64,000 nt of DNA from Bacteroidetes bacterium 47-18. GTDB taxonomy: Bacteria > Bacteroidota > Bacteroidia > Chitinophagales > Chitinophagaceae. Of the stretch, positions 59,844-64,000 are shown piece by piece. The translations under genes were made by a program, and so were the position numbers. The stretch covers positions 1-64,000 of the forward strand of contig MKSF01000037.1 in the NCBI GenBank assembly GCA_001897155.1, given 5' to 3'. How positions within the stretch are numbered: the first letter of the stretch is position 1; every line of letters begins with the position of its first letter. The notes under the pieces are model-generated. The model saw nothing but the letters and a program-made list of their open reading frames with translations. It did not search any database and had not been told where the DNA came from.

Positions 59844-62108
59844 TTATTTTACAATGCTTACCTTGTGTGTAGCAACATTCTGGGTCGCAGGATCCTGCAA
59901 CTGGATCTGGTAGTTACCGGACGCCATACCTGCAGTCGGGATCGTAAGGGTATTGGTCATCTCACCTTCCCATACTTTCTGTCCCATTACATTGTACATT
60001 ACAACATTTAATTTGACATAGTTATTGTCATTTTTAATATTGATATGCTCGGTAGCAGGATTAGGATATACGGTAATGTTCTTGCTGAAAGTAGTTTCAT
60101 CAATGCTGGTACCGTTCACATTGATAGCGCCTTTGGCAACATCAAAGAAGATATTACCGGCACCTTTCACTTTAATGTGTCCGTTACGGGCATAAAAATT
60201 CTGAACAGGATATACATAAGAACCGGTATTAGGCGCATAGCCCACCAGCAGGATATCCGGCTCTGTAGAGTTAGGGAAGCACATGAATATGCTTACACCC
60301 TGGCAATTGATGGGAGCGCTATTGGTATTGGCCACATCCCATTTGATCTCTACATTATCTCCGGGATTCCAGTTGGCTGTCCCGGAATTCTGGGACGTTA
60401 CCCTGAACGGACCCGTACCGGTCACGCTGATCACTTTAAGGGTGGAATCCGTAAAGTGGAAGGCGCCCCTTCCGTTCACCACGCCCCTGGCAATATATTT
60501 AAAGTTCAATACCCTGGCCACTGACGGCAACCTGTAACCTGCAGTGTTGTAGGTGCCTGATATGATGATGCTCGGCGGAGGGAAAGCCTGGATAGTAGAG
60601 GTCTTAGGATCGTGCGATCTTAAAGTAGGGCCTGTAGTCTGGCTGGACCCCTGCGCTTCCTCAAAATCAAAACCGTTATCATATTGCTCCCAGTTGTACA
60701 GGAAGGTCTGCTTGATCTGCGAACCCTGCACCGTTGCCTCGGGGCCTACCAGCTCAAACGGTGTATTTAAAGGAATATAGTAGGTATCCAGTATATTAGG
60801 GATCGAGAGTACGGGGATATTGGTAGACAAGGTTCCGCAACTGATATTATTATTGATATGGTTAGTGATCTCGTAGAGAGAATGCACGTGATAGTAATCA
60901 TCCTGAGCAGAAGGAACGTTATCGCCTGCGCAGGCTCCGTTATAGCTCATAATGGTCACACCGCTCCCGGACTCGTAAGCGCCCTGGGGCATACCGTTCC
61001 CGTTACAGCCGCCCCTGTCAGAGCTGAAGGTATGAGAAGCATTCATCTGGTGGCCCATTTCGTGCATGATCACCTTTACCTGTGAGGTGGATCCTACGGT
61101 ACTTGCCGCCCGGCCCTTGGAGTTATTGGAGCAGACCGCAGGAGTGGCGGCAAGGCCGCCGCCGGCAGTGCACAGGATATGTCCTATGTCAAAGTTGTTA
61201 GCCCCTACCCGGTTGACGATGGATTCGTGCGACTCACCCAGGAGGTTAGGCATCTGGCTGTTGTAATTATAAGGGTCGGTATCCTTGTTGGTAAAGACCA
61301 GCACATCGTTATTGGGAATCAGTTCCAGGGTTACGGCTATTTCCCTTTCGAAATAGCTGTTGATCCTGTTAACGATCTCTGTTATTTTAGCCAGCACCTG
61401 CGCTTTGGTCGGAGAGCTGCTTCCCACTATTGCCACGGCCCATTCCCCGGTATTGGTAATAGCGGCTCTGAATTTACGCTGCTGGGTGCTGTGCGCATAT
61501 GGCGGCGGCGGAGCATCTCCGCTACGGGTGTTGAAATTAAAGCTCTCCGGTCCGTTATCCAGGTCCTGAATACCGGTAGCCCGCATCATCTCATCCACAC
61601 CGCACATTATATGTTCTGCAGGCAGCTCATTTTTGTAGAATGCCATATAATACCCGTCACCCGCATTGCTGTACGGATCAATGATGTAGGTATTGGCGCC
61701 ATCTATTACATAAGCACTGAATCCGAACATATTGAAGCCGAATTTGGCAGTAATCAGGGGATTATTGACATCAACACCGTCAAAGGTCTGGATCTCGGGA
61801 TATTTGGCAGCCAGCTCCGGTGCCATAGCCGTGTTCTTCCATATCCTGAACGTTTTGTAATCCCCGTTCGGGGTAGGGATGGAAATGGTCTTACCCGTGC
61901 TGAAATCAGCAGATACATCAGCCAGGTAGTGCTTCATAGAAGCATTATCCAGTGTAAATATACTGTAGGCATTGGGCTTCACGATCATCTCCATCGAAGA
62001 AGGCGCATACATGCCCTTATAGGATTTCCAGAGGTTATCCTTACCGTAACTGATATTTCCGGCAAGCATCGCCCCGAATATCAAACTTGCGTAGAGTAAT
62101 TTTTTCAT
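59844..62108 (-). CDS. Secreted metzincin metalloprotease with T9SS sorting domain
   Basis: This 754-residue protein has a signal peptide (about 1-22). A propeptide-like part (about 25-200) is followed by a reprolysin-like catalytic domain with H349-E350-M-G-H353…H359 (H-E-M-G-H-Q-M-N-A-S-H) and the Met-turn V-T-I-M-S-Y. Next come beta domains and a type A T9SS sorting domain at the end (V-Y-P-N-P-A-T-E-H; M-G-Q-K-V-W; A-S-G-N-Y-Q-I-Q). It would be exported across the outer membrane and act on extracellular proteins. The residues are intact, so it should be active. Confidence 0.93.
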   Translation of the reverse strand: MKKLLYASLIFGAMLAGNISYGKDNLWKSYKGMYAPSSMEMIVKPNAYSIFTLDNASMKHYLADVSADFSTGKTISIPTPNGDYKTFRIWKNTAMAPELAAKYPEIQTFDGVDVNNPLITAKFGFNMFGFSAYVIDGANTYIIDPYSNAGDGYYMAFYKNELPAEHIMCGVDEMMRATGIQDLDNGPESFNFNTRSGDAPPPPYAHSTQQRKFRAAITNTGEWAVAIVGSSSPTKAQVLAKITEIVNRINSYFEREIAVTLELIPNNDVLVFTNKDTDPYNYNSQMPNLLGESHESIVNRVGANNFDIGHILCTAGGGLAATPAVCSNNSKGRAASTVGSTSQVKVIMHEMGHQMNASHTFSSDRGGCNGNGMPQGAYESGSGVTIMSYNGACAGDNVPSAQDDYYHVHSLYEITNHINNNISCGTLSTNIPVLSIPNILDTYYIPLNTPFELVGPEATVQGSQIKQTFLYNWEQYDNGFDFEEAQGSSQTTGPTLRSHDPKTSTIQAFPPPSIIISGTYNTAGYRLPSVARVLNFKYIARGVVNGRGAFHFTDSTLKVISVTGTGPFRVTSQNSGTANWNPGDNVEIKWDVANTNSAPINCQGVSIFMCFPNSTEPDILLVGYAPNTGSYVYPVQNFYARNGHIKVKGAGNIFFDVAKGAINVNGTSIDETTFSKNITVYPNPATEHINIKNDNNYVKLNVVMYNVMGQKVWEGEMTNTLTIPTAGMASGNYQIQLQDPATQNVATHKVSIVK

Positions 62109-62211
62109 ATATAAAGTGCTACAAACTGTAAAAGTTTTAAAAAATACTGTGTAAATTAAGCAATATTTTCCAAAATTTAATTTTTGTGTTAATAATTTAT
62201 TTCAATTTTCC

Positions 62212-62607
62212 TTAATTCTCTTCCCACAGATCGTCCAGGTCACGACGGTCTTTCTTGGTAGGCCTGCCTACCTTGCTCAGCCGTTTCCCCGTATAAAAAC
62301 TCGATGCCTGGGGCCTGGATGCCATTTTATCTTCTTCAGGCGTAAGGTCCTCGTAGTATTTGACCGCTTCGCTGTAGGCCTGTCTCTTATCCAGCAGCGC
62401 TGTCACCTTCACCAGCCACCGCCGGTCCCTGGTCTTGATATCGTAAATCTCTCCTACATTGACATTCCTGGCGGGCTTGACCGGCGCATCATTCAGTCTT
62501 ACCTTGCCGGAATCGCAGGCATCGGTGGCCAGGCTCCTGGTCTTAAAGACCCTTATGCTCCAGAGATATTTGTCTATTCTTACTTTTTCCGTTGTTTTAT
62601 TATTCAT
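62212..62607 (-). CDS. S4-domain RNA-binding protein, Hsp15-like
   Basis: This 131-residue protein has the S4 fold at the N-terminus (V-R-I-D-K-Y-L-W-S-I-R-V-F-K-T-R-S-L-A; G-K-V-R-L-N-D-A-P-V-K-P) and a basic C-terminal tail (K-R-L-S-K-V-G-R-P-T-K-K-D-R-R). In E. coli Hsp15 binds stalled 50S subunits with peptidyl-tRNA; the same role is likely. It is downstream of recJ on the same strand. Confidence 0.9.
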   Translation of the reverse strand: MNNKTTEKVRIDKYLWSIRVFKTRSLATDACDSGKVRLNDAPVKPARNVNVGEIYDIKTRDRRWLVKVTALLDKRQAYSEAVKYYEDLTPEEDKMASRPQASSFYTGKRLSKVGRPTKKDRRDLDDLWEEN

Positions 62608-62640
62608 TTCTATTTCCTGAATTTTAGGGAAGGCAGCGGG

Positions 62641-64000
62641 TCACCGTATATCCAATACACGCAGCTGTAATATGGTGTTGCCCTGCCATTCATTTTCCTC
62701 AATACAATATACCATATCAAAGCTGTCCTGTTGCAATAAGGAGAACTTGGAGGCCATATTAAAGCCTATTCCTGTAAATATCCTGTCTGCCTGCCAAAGG
62801 TCAAACCTGATATGCGCCTCCTTTACGATCCTTGAATTCCGGTTCCTGACACCACGGGTAATGAACACGGGTCTCATATTGCAGGGACCGAAAGGCTGCA
62901 TCTGCTTCAGTATATTATAGAACTTGGGTGTAATATCGCTGAAGGATATTTCGGTATCTATATCTATAACCGGGTATAATGATTCTTCGGAGATCGTATC
63001 GGTAACTACATTTTCAAATTTTTCAATAAAGGGATCCAGGTTTTCGGGCGACAGCGTCAGGCCTGCCGCAAAAAAATGTCCCCCGAAAGAGTCCAGCAGG
63101 TCCCCGCATTGCTGTATGGCATCATGGATATTGAACCCGGCAACAGAGCGCGCAGAGCCTGTCACCTTACCGTTGCTGCGGGTCAGCACGATGGTCGGGC
63201 GGTGATAATGGTCTATCAGCCGGGAGGCTACTATGCCCACCACGCCTTTATGCCAGTTTTCCTTATATATAACGGTACTTTTCCTCCGGGCGTACGCCGG
63301 GGCAGTCATCAGCGTAAGGGCTTCTTCCGTAGTGATCCTGTCCACTTCCCTGCGTTCCTCATTATCAGAGTGCAGCAGCCGCGCCACTACCCGGGCGGTG
63401 TCTTCCGTATCGGCCAGGAACAGCTCTACCGCCTTCCTAGCATCGTCCATCCTGCCCGCGGCATTGATCTTGGGAGATATAATGAATACGAGATCCGAGA
63501 TGGTAAAAGAGCGGGTAAAGCCCGAAAGGTTTTTAAGCGCCCGGAGCGCCAGGCAGGGGTTCTCGTTGGCTTTTTGCAGTCCCAGGTAAGCCAGCACCCT
63601 GTTCTCCCCGGTCAGGGGAACGATGTCCGCCGCGATGCTGGTAGCCACCAGGTCCAGGTAACATGATACGGCAGCGGCACCTGTCTTCCACAGGGATGAC
63701 AGCGCGGTAAGCAGCTTATAGCCGATACCGCAGGCGCTGAGCTCTTTAAAAGGATAGGGGCAGCCTTCCTGCTTGGGATTGAGCAATGCGAATGCCGGCG
63801 GCAGGGGGTCGGACGGCGTATGATGGTCACAGACTATTACATCCATTCCCAGACTATTGGCATACGCAATCTTTTCGGTCTCTTTGGTGCCGCAGTCCAG
63901 GGTAATGAGAAGCGTACAGCCCAGCGCCTGCGCTTCATCCAGCCCCTTAAAGGAGAGCCCGTACCCTTCATTATACCGGTGGGGTATGTAAAAATGCACG
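62641..64000 (-). CDS. recJ: RecJ single-stranded-DNA exonuclease, 3' part (cut by window edge)
   Basis: At least 453 residues of the gene are inside the window and the start lies beyond 64000; the codon at the edge is an internal Val (GTG), not a start. The DHH motif is seen as V-I-V-C-D-H-H-T-P-S, preceded by L-L-I-T-L-D-C-G-T. The DHHA1 region with G-H-F-F-A-A-G-L-T and the OB-fold end follow. The enzyme degrades ssDNA 5'-3' in recombination and mismatch repair. Confidence 0.95.
   Translation of the reverse strand, partial: VHFYIPHRYNEGYGLSFKGLDEAQALGCTLLITLDCGTKETEKIAYANSLGMDVIVCDHHTPSDPLPPAFALLNPKQEGCPYPFKELSACGIGYKLLTALSSLWKTGAAAVSCYLDLVATSIAADIVPLTGENRVLAYLGLQKANENPCLALRALKNLSGFTRSFTISDLVFIISPKINAAGRMDDARKAVELFLADTEDTARVVARLLHSDNEERREVDRITTEEALTLMTAPAYARRKSTVIYKENWHKGVVGIVASRLIDHYHRPTIVLTRSNGKVTGSARSVAGFNIHDAIQQCGDLLDSFGGHFFAAGLTLSPENLDPFIEKFENVVTDTISEESLYPVIDIDTEISFSDITPKFYNILKQMQPFGPCNMRPVFITRGVRNRNSRIVKEAHIRFDLWQADRIFTGIGFNMASKFSLLQQDSFDMVYCIEENEWQGNTILQLRVLDIR

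Noticed and set aside
1-64000. rRNA, tRNA, insertion sequences, integrases
   Set aside because: None could be recognised by reading. Very short or diverged RNA genes could be missed without a covariance search such as tRNAscan-SE or Infernal.

Overview
The window is a chromosomal stretch from a Gram-negative member of the Bacteroidota, most likely the Chitinophagales/Chitinophagaceae side of the phylum. The evidence is a SusC/SusD pair, three proteins with type A type IX secretion (T9SS) C-terminal sorting domains, families largely confined to Bacteroidota (DUF4290, DUF4834, DUF2480, DUF6443-type Rhs), lipid A/KDO synthesis (waaA), and promoter-like boxes of the TTTG-(about 19)-TAnnTTTG type. 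No rRNA, tRNA, transposase, integrase, phage structural gene or CRISPR array was seen. The species cannot be named from this sequence alone.

Layout. (1) About 1-11,950, minus strand: an Rhs polymorphic-toxin locus. A two-gene operon (a 1135-aa secreted YD-repeat protein, then a 1512-aa DUF6443/Rhs protein) ends in a lysozyme-like (GH24) toxin tip. Directly behind it lie a lipoprotein that is probably its immunity protein and a tandem series of displaced tip/immunity cassettes. These are separated by a long repeat found nowhere else in the window. G+C drops sharply at the tip boundary inside the Rhs gene. This is the most interesting part of the window. (2) 12.2-19.6 kb: a small conserved protein, an AlkD-like DNA glycosylase, an S9 peptidase, a secreted TPR protein and a TonB-dependent receptor. 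(3) 19.7-30.5 kb: metG, a SAM-hydrolase-like protein, a Mn-type superoxide dismutase, waaA, DUF4834 and DUF4290 proteins, a Ycf48-like lipoprotein, and an ECF sigma factor translationally coupled to a membrane protein with a barrel-like C-terminus. (4) 30.6-32.8 kb: an AT-rich pocket with two lipoproteins and an XRE regulator. (5) 32.8-41 kb: pabA/trpG-type amidotransferase, CvpA, YqeY, a T9SS-exported M23 peptidase, and SusD/SusC. (6) 41-48.5 kb: DUF502, obgE, DUF2480, DUF3108, TPR, glycosyltransferase, CoA-binding protein and def. (7) 48.8-59.5 kb: malic enzyme, thiolase, a T9SS adhesin-like protein, apaG, recX, and the compact run ruvB - lipoprotein - heptose-kinase-like GHMP kinase - Ldh-family dehydrogenase. 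(8) 59.8-64 kb: a T9SS metzincin protease, an S4 RNA-binding protein and the 3' part of recJ, cut by the right edge.

How it fits together. Most of the window is ordinary housekeeping and envelope genes in short operons. The accessory biology is at the left end. There the Rhs protein appears to be a contact or secreted weapon whose tip can be swapped: near-identical stubs of the core end (…GNSPGMMIDPNGE…) precede a second, orphan tip and survive as a decayed scar before a third cassette. Behind each toxin or scar comes a small AT-rich gene that looks like an immunity gene, followed by the repeat. The shared core stub and the shared repeat bracket every cassette and would let homologous recombination exchange, add or delete cassettes.
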